This document shows positions 55,819 to 64,000 of a DNA stretch of 64,000 bases, piece after piece. A program made the position numbers and the translations under genes. The stretch is taken from contig CAIKUQ010000048.1 in the NCBI GenBank assembly GCA_903830655.1, positions 16,845 to 80,844 on the forward strand. Direction: 5' to 3'. Each line of letters begins with the position of its first letter. Position 1 is the first letter of the stretch. Source of the stretch: an uncultured Actinomycetes bacterium (GTDB lineage Bacteria > Actinomycetota > Acidimicrobiia > Acidimicrobiales > RAAP-2). The notes under the pieces were generated by a model. It was not told the origin of the DNA. It made no database searches and worked only from the letters and a program-made list of their open reading frames with translations.

Positions 55819-57200
55819 TGACGCATCAACGCAGACTCTCTGTTAGAGCACGGCTTACTATTTCATTCGTGGTCGCCGTAGCGGCAATTTTGATTGTTGC
55901 GAGTCTTGGCCTGTTTTACGTAGTGCACCGGTCGCTCTCCGCGCAGGCCCAGAGTCAAGTGGACGCGGCACTGAGTGCAGCTCAATCGAAGTTGACGCTT
56001 AATTCGAATCCAAATTCTTCAGTTCGCGTGCTGCAGCCCAATGGCTACGTTGTCTTGCAACTCACCAATTCGACCGGCACCAAAGTGTGGGCGGCCACCT
56101 CGACAATTTCGAATGCTCCCGTACTCGCTCGCACCTCACTTAACTTTGCCTCTCCTAATGGATTGGTCCCCAAGATCGTTTCGGTTTCTGGCATGGGCGG
56201 GATTACCGACCAATTGAGTTTTCCAACGGTGGTCGCAATCGGAACCGATAAGGGCCCCGGCCTGTTGTTTGGCTTCGTCTACGGGGATGTCATCACCCAC
56301 AGTGATCGTCTTTTGCTCGCGGGTATTTTGGCTTCGGCTCCACTTCTCCTGTTCTTGATGAGCGGCATGTTTTGGTTAGGTATTGGCCGGGCCCTAGCGC
56401 CGGTGGGCTCAATTCGTCGTCGAGCCGACGCTATTGCGTCCGCCAAACTCGGAGAGCGCATCGAAGTCACTCCGGGACGAGATGAGATTGCGCTCATGGC
56501 CACGACAGTCAATGAAATGCTCGACCGACTCGAGGCATCGGCCACTTCACAAAAAGAGTTCATCTCCAACGCTTCGCACGAGTTACGGAGCCCCTTGACC
56601 ACGCTCCTCGCCACCCTCGAACGAGCCCAGGCCAATCCGGAGAAAGAAGACTGGGTGGTCACCTCTGAACGACTGTTGCGGGAAAGTCGACGTCTCGAGG
56701 CAACTATTAACGATCTTTTCTGGTTAGCTAAGAACGACGAACGTCACCAACTAGAAAATCTGACTGATGTAGATCTCGATGACATTTTGTATGACGAAGC
56801 TGCGCGTACCAAATCACTGAGCAAACTTCGAGTGGACGTCAGCCACGTCCAGCCGGCCCGGGTGCGCGGAAACGCTTCGATGCTGAATCGAATGGTCCGC
56901 AACGTGGTGGACAACGCAATGCGGCATGCCACGAGTGATTTGACTCTTGCGTGTTACTACGAAGGCGACGAAGCGGTGGTTTTGATAAACAATGATGGCG
57001 CCGCTGTTGATGTGGCAACGAGTGACGAGTTCTTCATGCGATTTATTCGAGCTGACGAAGCACGGGCGCGTGATAGCGGAGGAACGGGACTCGGGCTTTC
57101 TATTGTTCAAGAAATCTGTCAGTTGCACGGTGGCCACGCGAGATTCATTGAATCCCCAGTTGGTTCGACGATTGAATTACGCATCCGGCGTCAGAGCTAG
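55818..57200 (+). CDS. Membrane sensor histidine kinase
   Basis: The 460-residue kinase has an N-terminal helix (about 11-35), an extracytoplasmic sensor region of some 120 residues, a second helix (about 155-180), a HAMP domain, the phospho-acceptor H-box SNASHELRSPLTTLLATLERAQ, the N-box NVVDNAMRHA and the G-box GGTGLGLSIVQEI. It pairs with the regulator upstream. The signal is unknown; coupling to a DoxX-Rieske protein suggests redox, thiol or envelope stress. Its stop overlaps that of convergent ogt by 4 bp. Confidence 0.94.
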   Translation: MTHQRRLSVRARLTISFVVAVAAILIVASLGLFYVVHRSLSAQAQSQVDAALSAAQSKLTLNSNPNSSVRVLQPNGYVVLQLTNSTGTKVWAATSTISNAPVLARTSLNFASPNGLVPKIVSVSGMGGITDQLSFPTVVAIGTDKGPGLLFGFVYGDVITHSDRLLLAGILASAPLLLFLMSGMFWLGIGRALAPVGSIRRRADAIASAKLGERIEVTPGRDEIALMATTVNEMLDRLEASATSQKEFISNASHELRSPLTTLLATLERAQANPEKEDWVVTSERLLRESRRLEATINDLFWLAKNDERHQLENLTDVDLDDILYDEAARTKSLSKLRVDVSHVQPARVRGNASMLNRMVRNVVDNAMRHATSDLTLACYYEGDEAVVLINNDGAAVDVATSDEFFMRFIRADEARARDSGGTGLGLSIVQEICQLHGGHARFIESPVGSTIELRIRRQS

Positions 57201-57667
57201 TACTTCGTAATTCCTTCGAGTTCAAGTAAAAATCGCTTTACCGCCACGCCACCGCCGTACCCGCCGAGACCACTGCTCGCCACTACCCGATGACAAGGAG
57301 TGATGATGGGCCAAGGGTTATTTCCGTTGGCGGTGCCCACGGCGCGAAAAGCGAGGGGGTGACCAATAGCTGCGGCCACCTCACCGTACGTGCGAGTGTG
57401 TCCGAAGGGGATGTCATCAATGGCCCTCCACACTGAATGGCGAAACTCAGAAGTTTGCACCGCGCAGCGTTGCAGGGCGAATTTCTTACGCTGGCCCGCA
57501 AAATACTCTTCGAGTTGGCGCTTGGCCTTTTGGGCGTGCAGCTCACCCTCACCCTTTCGGGCGGGCAGCCTTCGACCGGGCATGTGAATTTCGCAGATGC
57601 CGTTAGCGCACGCTTCGATGGTCCAGGTGCCAATTGGGGAGCGCACGGGGGTCAACGAGACGGCCAT
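57197..57667 (-). CDS. ogt: Methylated-DNA--protein-cysteine S-methyltransferase
   Basis: Ogt removes methyl groups from O6-methylguanine onto its own cysteine. The 156-residue protein has the acceptor motif PCHRVV, the helix-turn-helix GHTRTYGEVAAAIGHPLAFRAVGTANGNNPWPIIT and the following SSGLGGYGGGVAVKRFLLELE. It is single-domain without the Ada N-terminus. It is monocistronic; the kinase gene overlaps its end and pntA lies divergent, 70 bp away. Confidence 0.95.
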   Translation of the reverse strand: MAVSLTPVRSPIGTWTIEACANGICEIHMPGRRLPARKGEGELHAQKAKRQLEEYFAGQRKKFALQRCAVQTSEFRHSVWRAIDDIPFGHTRTYGEVAAAIGHPLAFRAVGTANGNNPWPIITPCHRVVASSGLGGYGGGVAVKRFLLELEGITKY

Positions 57668-57737
57668 GAATAAGTTTTAGCCGATTTGCATTGGGCGAGC
57701 GACACCTCCCCGCCGGACTAAACGGTACGCTGACTAG

Positions 57738-58886
57738 ATGAATATTGCTCTCTACAAGGAGTCACGATCGGGTGAAACTCGCGTCGCGCTCACTCCAGAT
57801 GCCGTCAAAGCCTTTGTGGCCGACGGCTGGCAAGTCCAAGTCCAAAAGGGTGCCGGAGCGCTGGCGCACTTTGTCGATGAGGAGTACGCCGCCGCCGGTG
57901 CCACGGTGGTCGATACTCCCAGTGGCGAGGTCAATGTCCGTGTGAACGCGCCAACTCTCGCCGAGGCCCAGGCCCTACCCGAGGGATCACTGCACCTGAG
58001 TTTTCTCTCCCCGGTGTTAAATCAAGATGTGGTTCGCACTTTGAATGATCGCAAGATCACAATTTTAAGTTTTGACCTCTTGCCTCGAATCTCGCGTGCG
58101 CAGTACATGGATGCACTCTCGTCGCAGGCCACGGTCTCGGGTTACCGCGCCGCTTTGGCGGGGGCTGAGTACTTCGACCGCTTCTTCCCGCTTCTCACCA
58201 CCGCCGCGGGAACCATTCGTCCCGCCAAAGTGCTGGTCATGGGTGTGGGCGTGGCTGGATTACAGGCCATCGCCACCGCCAAGCGACTTGGTTCGAAGGT
58301 TCGCGCCTATGACGTTCGTTCCGCCGCCAAAGAGGAGGCGGAGTCCGCTGGCGCAGTATTCGTTCAACTGGGTGTCACCGCCGACGCAGCTGGTGGTTAT
58401 GCACGAGAACTCACCGAGGCAGAAAAAGCAGAACAACAAGCGGCTCTCGTTAATGAGGTTGCGGCGGCCGACGTAGTCATTACGACCGCCGCCGTCCCCG
58501 GCCGCAAGGCCCCGATATTGGTTACTAAAACCATGGTTGAGGCGATGGGCGAGGGCTCGATCATTATTGACATGGCCGCCGATGGTGGCGGGAACTGCGA
58601 ACTCACCAAGGCCGGCGAGACCGTCGTGCACGGGGGCGTTCGCGTAATCGGACTAAGTAATCCTCCGGCCGAGATGGGCGCGAGCGCCAGTTTCATGTAC
58701 GCCAACAATGTGGTCAAACTCTTGGGGCTATTTGGAGCCAAGGGGACTCTCGCACCGGACTGGAATGACGAAGTGGTTATTGGAGTCACTGTGGCTCGTA
58801 ATGGCCAGGTCAACCACGCACCAACCGCCGAAGCTCTCGGAGTTGCCCACGTGGCAATTTCGCCACAACCAAAGGAAAACGCCTAA
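57738..58886 (+). CDS. pntAA: NAD(P) transhydrogenase alpha subunit 1 (NAD(H)-binding domain I)
   Basis: The 382-residue soluble domain I binds NAD(H) in the proton-translocating transhydrogenase. Motifs: MNIALYKESRSGETRVALTPDAV at the start, SFDLLPRISRAQYMDALSSQATVSGYRAAL, the nucleotide fold VMGVGVAGLQAIATAKRLGSKV, and TAAVPGRKAPILVT followed by IIDMAADGGGNCE. The alpha chain is split into two genes, as in Rhodospirillum and actinobacteria. It overlaps pntAB by one base. Confidence 0.96.
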   Translation: MNIALYKESRSGETRVALTPDAVKAFVADGWQVQVQKGAGALAHFVDEEYAAAGATVVDTPSGEVNVRVNAPTLAEAQALPEGSLHLSFLSPVLNQDVVRTLNDRKITILSFDLLPRISRAQYMDALSSQATVSGYRAALAGAEYFDRFFPLLTTAAGTIRPAKVLVMGVGVAGLQAIATAKRLGSKVRAYDVRSAAKEEAESAGAVFVQLGVTADAAGGYARELTEAEKAEQQAALVNEVAAADVVITTAAVPGRKAPILVTKTMVEAMGEGSIIIDMAADGGGNCELTKAGETVVHGGVRVIGLSNPPAEMGASASFMYANNVVKLLGLFGAKGTLAPDWNDEVVIGVTVARNGQVNHAPTAEALGVAHVAISPQPKENA

Positions 58887-59200
58887 TGGGAAATGTCCTC
58901 TTGCAATACGCCACCGTCTTGATGCTCAGCATCTTTATCGGTATTGAAATTGTGGCCAAAGTGCCATCAATCCTGCACACCCCACTGATGAGTGGCTCTA
59001 ACGCCATTCACGGCGTCATTTTGGTGGGATCGATGATCGTCTTAGGTAACGCGAACACCAATCTGGAAGAGGTTCTAGGTTTCCTCGCCGTTTTACTGGC
59101 GACGCTAAACGTCGTTGGGGGCTTCGTTGTAACGGACCGCATGTTGGAGATGTTCAAGCCCAAGAAAAAGGTTGAGAAGAAAGAAGAGGCCGCACAATGA
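58886..59200 (+). CDS. pntAB: NAD(P) transhydrogenase alpha subunit 2 (membrane part)
   Basis: The 104-residue protein supplies the first membrane helices of the proton channel: EIVAKVPSILHTPLMSGSNAIHGVILVG, a hallmark of this subunit, then NVVGGFVVTDRMLEMFKPKKK at the C-terminus. It lies between pntAA (1-bp overlap) and pntB (4-bp overlap) and completes the split alpha chain. Confidence 0.95.
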   Translation: MGNVLLQYATVLMLSIFIGIEIVAKVPSILHTPLMSGSNAIHGVILVGSMIVLGNANTNLEEVLGFLAVLLATLNVVGGFVVTDRMLEMFKPKKKVEKKEEAAQ

Positions 59201-60591
59201 GTCGCGATACCCTCATCAACCTGATTTATCTTTTTTCAGCGACCACCTTTCTCCTCGCCCTTAAGGGGCTCGGTTCACCTAAGCGTGCTCGACGTGGGAA
59301 TGTCATCGCCGCCATTGGTATGACCGTTGCTATTGGAGCCACCTTCTTTAAGTACGTGGACGGACACCCACTACGCCACGTAGGACTCATCGTCTTGGCC
59401 ATGGTCATTGGGGTCATTGTGGCCGTTCCCACCGCACGGTTGGTTCAGATGACCGCTATGCCGCAGCTCGTGGCCATCTTTAATGGTGTGGGTGGTGGTG
59501 CCGCTGCACTCGTTTCTATTACCGAGTTCATGCATATTCACTCGAGTAATCCCGCGACCTACATAACCCTCGAGGTGTTGTTGGGTGTGCTTATTGGAAC
59601 AGTTTCGTTCTCGGGTTCGGCTATTGCCTACGCCAAGTTGCAAGAATTGATGACCGGTCGCCCCGTGACATATCCCGGCCAGCAGATCTTCAATGGGCTG
59701 ATGGGCATCGCCGCACTTGGCTTTATCGTGACGATGTTGGTTACCGGATCGATGGTTCTTCTATGGGCGCTACTCGCAGTGTCCTTTGTCCTTGGCATCG
59801 CCTTTGTACTCCCCATTGGTGGCGCTGACGTTCCGGTCTTGATTTCATTGCTGAACTCATTTACTGGACTCGCGGTGGCCGCATCTGGATTTACTTTGGG
59901 TTCGAACCTACTTATTGTTGCCGGTACCTTGGTGGGCGCTTCGGGTATTTTGCTCACTCGCTTGATGTCTAAAGCAATGGGTCGCAGTTTGGCCAACGTA
60001 CTCTTCTCCGCTTTTGGTTCGGCGACCACCGCCGGTGGCGCAGCGGCGGGCGAAGAGCGCCCCGTACGCTCAGCCTCACCAGAAGATGTGGCTGTCCTCT
60101 TGGGGCTGGCCACGAAGGTTGTCATCATCCCGGGATATGGCTTGGCGGTAGCGCAAGCCCAGCACATACTTCGCGAACTTGCCGAAGTGCTCGAGAGCAA
60201 GGGCATTGAGGTGGACTACGCCATTCACCCAGTAGCGGGTCGAATGCCCGGTCATATGAATGTCTTGCTCGCCGAGGCGAATGTGCCCTACGAACAATTA
60301 AAGGAAATGGACGAGGCAAATATCGAACTGCAAACGGCCGACGTGGCCATTGTGGTCGGAGCCAACGACACTGTTAACCCCGCGGCGAAAGACGATCCAG
60401 GCTCGCCGATCTATGGCATGCCGATCATCAATGCCGACTTAGCGGAGAACGTCTTGTTCTTAAAACGGTCTATGCGCCCTGGCTTCGCGGGGATTGAAAA
60501 CGAGTTGCTCTACAACCCCAAGACCACTTTGGTCTTCGGTGATGCCAAAGACACCCTGACCAAGATGGTTGCTGCCGTTAAGCAGAACTAA
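59197..60591 (+). CDS. pntB: NAD(P) transhydrogenase beta subunit
   Basis: The beta subunit holds the remaining membrane helices and the NADP(H)-binding domain III. The 464-residue protein shows the membrane region LVAIFNGVGGGAAALVSITEF, GADVPVLISLLNSFTGLAVAASGF, and in domain III IIPGYGLAVAQAQH, HPVAGRMPGHMNVLLAEA, GANDTVNPAA and KRSMRPGFAGIENELLYNPKT. The complete enzyme uses the proton gradient to make NADPH. Its stop overlaps that of the convergent aldo/keto reductase by 4 bp. Confidence 0.97.
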   Translation: MSRDTLINLIYLFSATTFLLALKGLGSPKRARRGNVIAAIGMTVAIGATFFKYVDGHPLRHVGLIVLAMVIGVIVAVPTARLVQMTAMPQLVAIFNGVGGGAAALVSITEFMHIHSSNPATYITLEVLLGVLIGTVSFSGSAIAYAKLQELMTGRPVTYPGQQIFNGLMGIAALGFIVTMLVTGSMVLLWALLAVSFVLGIAFVLPIGGADVPVLISLLNSFTGLAVAASGFTLGSNLLIVAGTLVGASGILLTRLMSKAMGRSLANVLFSAFGSATTAGGAAAGEERPVRSASPEDVAVLLGLATKVVIIPGYGLAVAQAQHILRELAEVLESKGIEVDYAIHPVAGRMPGHMNVLLAEANVPYEQLKEMDEANIELQTADVAIVVGANDTVNPAAKDDPGSPIYGMPIINADLAENVLFLKRSMRPGFAGIENELLYNPKTTLVFGDAKDTLTKMVAAVKQN

Positions 60592-61511
60592 GCCGTTAAT
60601 CGGTTCAACTCGGTAACGACGTCGGCGCTTAGAGCTATGGCCGCCGCTGCGTTGGCCTGAATCTGAGCGCGTGATGACGCGCCAGCGATAACTGACGATA
60701 CCTCTGGGTGGCTCAAGAGCCAACTGAATGCGAGGGTGAGTAAGGGAGTGTTTATCTCACCGGAGTAGTTCAATAACGAACTCACCTTCGAGCGAATGGC
60801 CTCGGAGTGCCAGTGCGCTTTGCGATCATCGGACATTGAACCAAGCCGAATGTTCTCGGGCATCGGTGCACTCGGGTCAACTTTTCCCGTAAGCCAGCCG
60901 TTGGCGAGTGGGTAGTAGGGGAGAAAGCCCACGCCCACTTCATCACACACTGCTAATACTCCGTCATGCTCGGGGTCACGAGCGAGTAATGAATACTGGT
61001 TCTGCACCGAGACGAATGACTTCTTCGAGCCCGCAGCAATCTTGAACTCGCGTAGTTGATCAACGTTGAGGTTTGAACAACCAATCTCGCGCACCTTTCC
61101 CTCATCGATGAGCGTGTGGAGGGCAGCCATCGTGTCTTGCGCTGCGGTAACGCCATCGGGAAAGTGCAGCTGGTACAGATCGATGTAATCGGTACCCAGA
61201 CGTGAGAGTGAGGCTTCACAAGCACGGCGCACATAGTCGGGGGCCGAGGAGAATTCGGTGTCGCCCGCTCCGCCCATACCGAACTTGGTGGCAATGACCG
61301 CTTGATCACGCCGGTTGCGTAGTGATACGCCCAAGAGCACTTCTGACTGGGTGCCGCCGTAGATGTCGGCGGTATCAAAGAAATTCACTCCGGCATCGAG
61401 GGCACCGTGGACAACCTCGTCAGTCCCCGCCTGGTCGAGGCGAGCTCCGAAGTTATTGCAGCCGACACCGACCACCGAGACTTGTAATGACCCGAGTGAA
61501 CGCTTTTCCAT
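60588..61511 (-). CDS. Aldo/keto reductase
   Basis: The 307-residue protein is an NADPH-dependent (alpha/beta)8 reductase of the YajO/general-stress-protein-69 type. It has VVGVGCNNFGARLD, the catalytic Asp-Tyr region GVNFFDTADIYGGTQSEVLLG, Lys in VIATKFG, and YIDLYQLHFPD with the catalytic His. The substrate is unknown. AAGGA precedes the ATG. It is monocistronic and divergent to the ferredoxin gene, with an 87-bp gap that holds a TACGAT box but no convincing -35. Confidence 0.91.
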   Translation of the reverse strand: MEKRSLGSLQVSVVGVGCNNFGARLDQAGTDEVVHGALDAGVNFFDTADIYGGTQSEVLLGVSLRNRRDQAVIATKFGMGGAGDTEFSSAPDYVRRACEASLSRLGTDYIDLYQLHFPDGVTAAQDTMAALHTLIDEGKVREIGCSNLNVDQLREFKIAAGSKKSFVSVQNQYSLLARDPEHDGVLAVCDEVGVGFLPYYPLANGWLTGKVDPSAPMPENIRLGSMSDDRKAHWHSEAIRSKVSSLLNYSGEINTPLLTLAFSWLLSHPEVSSVIAGASSRAQIQANAAAAIALSADVVTELNRLTA

Positions 61512-61598
61512 ATTTATCCTTTAACCCTGACAGCCTAGGCAAATCAAATTGGTTTTTGGTGAAGCGTTGGAGGGTACGATAGAAGAAAAGGAGTCCGT

Positions 61599-61790
61599 AT
61601 GCGAGTAAAAGTGAACTACGACCTCTGCAGTTCTAATGCAGTGTGCATGGGTATTGCCCCGGAAGTCTTTGAAGTCCGCGACGATGGATATCTCTACCTG
61701 CTTACCGAAACGCCTGGTCCTGAACTTGCCGACAAGGTGAAGTTGGCCGCTCAGGCGTGCCCCAACGGGGCAATCTCAGTTGAGGAGTAA
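61599..61790 (+). CDS. Small 3Fe-4S ferredoxin
   Basis: A 63-residue ferredoxin with C10-x5-C16 and C54-P, the three cysteines of a 3Fe-4S centre; the position of the missing fourth ligand is Asn13 (CSSNAVC). Acidic C-terminus. In actinobacteria such proteins are electron donors of cytochrome P450s and are usually next to them, but no P450 or ferredoxin reductase is near. It has a strong AAAGGAG ribosome-binding site and lies 3 bp before gltX, so it is cotranscribed with it. Confidence 0.9.
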   Translation: MRVKVNYDLCSSNAVCMGIAPEVFEVRDDGYLYLLTETPGPELADKVKLAAQACPNGAISVEE

Positions 61791-61793
61791 GAA

Positions 61794-63242
61794 GTGAGCG
61801 GACCTCGGGTCCGATTTGCTCCCTCGCCGACTGGTTTTTTCCACGTCGGCTCGGCGCGATCGGCGCTTTTCAATTGGTTTATCGCTCGACAGAGCTCGAC
61901 CGGATTCTTTATTCTGCGCATCGAAGATACTGACGCGGAACGTAACCGTGAAGAGTGGGTCGACGGAATCGTTTCGGCCATGGCCTGGTTGGGGCTCACG
62001 CTCGATGCCGGACCCTTTCGGCAAAGCGATAACGATGCCGCGCACCAAGCAGGCGTGGCATCTCTCATCGCAAGTGGTGACCTCTACTACTGCGACTGCT
62101 CCGGAGAGCTTGTCGCTGCGCGCAAAGGAGACAACAAGACCCCCGGCTACGACGGTTTTTGTCGTGATCGCGGACTGGCCAAAGGGCCGAGCACCGCACT
62201 TCGGTTTCGCACGCCCGATGCGGGCACCATCGTTGTGCATGACTTAATTCGCGGCGAAGTGGAGTTTGCCTATTCGGTCATTGACGACTTTGTCGTCGCG
62301 AAGTCTTCCGGTGCAGTGCTCTACGCATTGGCCAACGTTGTCGATGACCGCAATGACCGAATTACCCACGTCATTCGCGGCGAGGAGCACTTGCCGAATG
62401 CCCCAAAGCAGATGATGCTCTGGGCAGCGCTTAACCAGGCCCTCGGTGAGGAGGTTGCGATTCCGACCTACGCCCACCTGCCGCTCTTGGTGAATAAGGA
62501 CCGCAAAAAGCTCTCCAAGCGCAAAGACCCGGTCGCTACTGAGTCCTACCGTGATCAGGGGTTCCTTCCGGAAGCATTTGTGAACTACCTCGCGCTTTTG
62601 GGCTGGAGCCCGCGAGGCGAAGAGGAGATTGTTCCGCTTGCGCAAATGATTGAACAATTCCGCTTGGAGGATGTTTCGCACTCTCCAGCGTTCTTTGACG
62701 TGGCCAAACTTACTCATATGAATGGTGAATATATTCGCGCTCTTTCGCCCGAAGCGTTCCTTGAGCGCTCGAAGCCGTGGGTTAGCCCGTGGCAGAGTGA
62801 CTGGAAGCCCACCGATAGGGGAGTGCCCTGGAGTGAGTCAGAATTCAATCAGGATCTCTTTGCCAAGGTCGGCCCGTTAGTGCAAGAGAGGATTTCGCTC
62901 CTCGGTGATATCCCAGCCATGGTTGCCTTCTTTTTCTTGCCCGAAGTTCCGTTTATCGATGTGGACTTTGACAAGGCCATTCGTAATGACAGCAAAGGTC
63001 GCGAGATGCTGACCAGTGCAATTGAGCACTTCGCCACAGTTGATTGGGACTCGGCGTCTCTCCACGAGGCGACTGTCAAGGTGGGCGAAGGACTCGAACT
63101 CAATCTTCGAAAGGGTCAGGCCCCAATTCGTTGTGCGGTGACTGGATCACTCGTAGGACCACCCCTATTTGAGTCACTGGAAATACTTGGTCGCGATGAG
63201 GTGCTCAAGCGTCTACGAGGCGCACTCGAGAGGGCTTCATGA
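61794..63242 (+). CDS. gltX: Glutamyl-tRNA synthetase
   Basis: The 482-residue class Ic synthetase has the HIGH motif as HVGS (residues 17-20) in FAPSPTGFFHVGSARSALFNW, LRIEDTDAERN, and the KMSKS equivalent KLSKRKDP. It charges tRNA-Glu and, in bacteria without GlnRS, also tRNA-Gln, corrected by GatCAB; the tRNA-Gln gene 680 bp downstream fits that, though no GlnRS or gatCAB search is possible here. GTG start 3 bp after the ferredoxin gene; it overlaps the YdcF-like gene by 4 bp. Confidence 0.95.
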   Translation: MSGPRVRFAPSPTGFFHVGSARSALFNWFIARQSSTGFFILRIEDTDAERNREEWVDGIVSAMAWLGLTLDAGPFRQSDNDAAHQAGVASLIASGDLYYCDCSGELVAARKGDNKTPGYDGFCRDRGLAKGPSTALRFRTPDAGTIVVHDLIRGEVEFAYSVIDDFVVAKSSGAVLYALANVVDDRNDRITHVIRGEEHLPNAPKQMMLWAALNQALGEEVAIPTYAHLPLLVNKDRKKLSKRKDPVATESYRDQGFLPEAFVNYLALLGWSPRGEEEIVPLAQMIEQFRLEDVSHSPAFFDVAKLTHMNGEYIRALSPEAFLERSKPWVSPWQSDWKPTDRGVPWSESEFNQDLFAKVGPLVQERISLLGDIPAMVAFFFLPEVPFIDVDFDKAIRNDSKGREMLTSAIEHFATVDWDSASLHEATVKVGEGLELNLRKGQAPIRCAVTGSLVGPPLFESLEILGRDEVLKRLRGALERAS

Positions 63243-63892
63243 TTTTTGGACCATTCAAATTGGTCCTAAAGATCATTAGCTCGCTCTTCTCGCTAGCGCT
63301 CCTGTATTTCGGATTTACCGTCTTTCAGATCTGGAACACCAGCCATGATCACGCTACCGGTGATGCTCAGGCCATTTTGGTTTTCGGCACAGCTGAGATG
63401 AACGGAACGCCATCACCAGCTTTGGCGGCGAGACTCAATCAAGCGGCCGCACTATACCGAGCGCAACGCGCTCCTTGGGTAGTTGTGACGGGTGGCAATC
63501 GTCCCGGTGACCTCTACACCGAATCGGGTGTTTCAAAGGTCTACCTCGAGCATCACGGCGTTCCCGCCACTCGAATCCTTCAGGGATTTGGTGATGACAC
63601 CTGGCAGAATGTAACAACCTCGCTTGGGGTCATGAATAGTCATCACATCCACACCGTGCTCACGGTCACCGATCCGTTTCATGAATATCGGGCAATGGCA
63701 ATTGCTTCATCCAATGGCCTTTCCCCTCAAGCCTCACCAGTACCAACCTCCCCAACACTAAAAGGTGGCTTGTGGGGTTATTACTTAAAAGAGGGTCTAG
63801 ACGTCAGCGTGGGGCGCATCGTTGGCTACGGCACCCTCAGTTCATGGACCACGGGAGTCGCCAAGGTCTACCCGGCGGTTGGCGGGCAATAA
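63239..63892 (+). CDS. YdcF/SanA-like DUF218 protein
   Basis: The 217-residue protein has one N-terminal membrane helix (about 9-28) and a DUF218 domain (DAQAILVFGTAEMNGTPSPALAARLNQAAALYRAQRAPWVVVTGG, ESGVSKVYLEHHGVPATRIL, and DDTWQNVTTSLGVM). The family is linked to envelope barrier functions (ElyC, SanA); the exact role is not established. It overlaps gltX by 4 bp and is followed 28 bp later by tRNA-Gln. Confidence 0.88.
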   Translation: MIFGPFKLVLKIISSLFSLALLYFGFTVFQIWNTSHDHATGDAQAILVFGTAEMNGTPSPALAARLNQAAALYRAQRAPWVVVTGGNRPGDLYTESGVSKVYLEHHGVPATRILQGFGDDTWQNVTTSLGVMNSHHIHTVLTVTDPFHEYRAMAIASSNGLSPQASPVPTSPTLKGGLWGYYLKEGLDVSVGRIVGYGTLSSWTTGVAKVYPAVGGQ

Positions 63893-63920
63893 GGCTTTGT
63901 CGGTAAGATGGTCCAGCCCT

Positions 63921-63992
63921 TCGGGGGTGGTGTAATTGGCAACACAAGTGGTTCTGGTCCACTTATTCAGGGTTCGAGTCCTTGCCCCCGAG
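63921..63992 (+). tRNA. tRNA-Gln (anticodon CTG)
   Basis: The 72-base cloverleaf folds fully: acceptor TCGGGGG/CCCCCGA, D stem GTG/CAC with GG in the loop, anticodon stem AGTGG/CCACT with loop TTCTGGT and anticodon CTG, T stem CAGGG/CCTTG with TTCGAGT loop, discriminator G. CCA is not encoded. It lies shortly after gltX, which probably charges it with glutamate in this lineage. Confidence 0.95.
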
Positions 63993-64000
63993 CGAAGTAG

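Overview
The window looks like a chromosomal segment of a free-living, aerobic member of the Actinomycetota. I saw no plasmid, phage, IS element or CRISPR array. The lineage call rests on gene content and order: rpsM-rpsK-rpsD-rpoA-rplQ-truA followed by rplM-rpsI-glmM; a guaB3-type IMPDH paralogue next to guaA; a CtaF-type cytochrome oxidase subunit IV; a mycobacterial Sdh1-like membrane anchor; and the DprE1/DprE2/UbiA set for decaprenyl-phosphoryl-arabinose. The moderate GC content, frequent TTG/GTG starts and very tight packing suggest a streamlined aquatic or soil actinobacterium, perhaps of class Acidimicrobiia. The class is inference; a phylogeny of RpoA or GroEL would settle it.

Layout. 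1-4608: ribosomal proteins, RNA polymerase alpha and TruA. 4615-13078: amino-sugar and cell-wall precursor genes (glmM, glmS, alr), acpS, a family-4 uracil-DNA glycosylase, the tRNA t6A genes tsaE-tsaB-rimI-tsaD, and pdxH. 13117-15158: a CIRCE operator, groES-groEL and a strong terminator. 15259-20245 (minus): a five-gene unit with a substrate-binding protein, two permeases, an ATPase and a cytosolic sulfatase, probably for uptake and desulfation of an organosulfur compound. 20371-22503: an MMPL transporter. 22648-27622: guaB3, guaA and a UvrD/PcrA helicase. 27698-31922: a phosphodiester glycosidase facing the DPA operon (ubiA-dprE1-dprE2). 32055-38458: central carbon and C1 metabolism (sucCD, folD, a PMI-type cupin, metF, icd, mdh).

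38466-43434 is a nitrogen-scavenging island: a ring-opening-type cyclase-family hydrolase, an NCS1 permease, a SnoaL-like protein, an amidase and a ureohydrolase, with paired inverted repeats in its divergent promoter region. 43435-50524 (minus) holds respiratory genes: tatA, ctaC-ctaD-ctaF, then an sdh operon (anchor-sdhA-sdhB plus an SCP2-like gene) preceded by a perfect 16-bp palindrome. 50607-57667: AzlCD exporter, a crotonase, a GH1-like probable pseudoenzyme, DedA, a DoxX-Rieske fusion translationally coupled to a two-component system, and ogt. 57738-60591: the three-subunit proton-translocating transhydrogenase. 60588-63992: aldo/keto reductase, a small 3Fe-4S ferredoxin, gltX, a YdcF-like protein and tRNA-Gln(CTG).

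Overall this is an energy-metabolism and housekeeping region (TCA steps, succinate dehydrogenase, cytochrome aa3 oxidase, transhydrogenase) with two nutrient-acquisition modules (organosulfur, nitrogen compounds) and one unusual exported redox protein with its own sensor pair. Seven of the eight convergent gene pairs are separated by 7 bp or less or share stop-codon bases.
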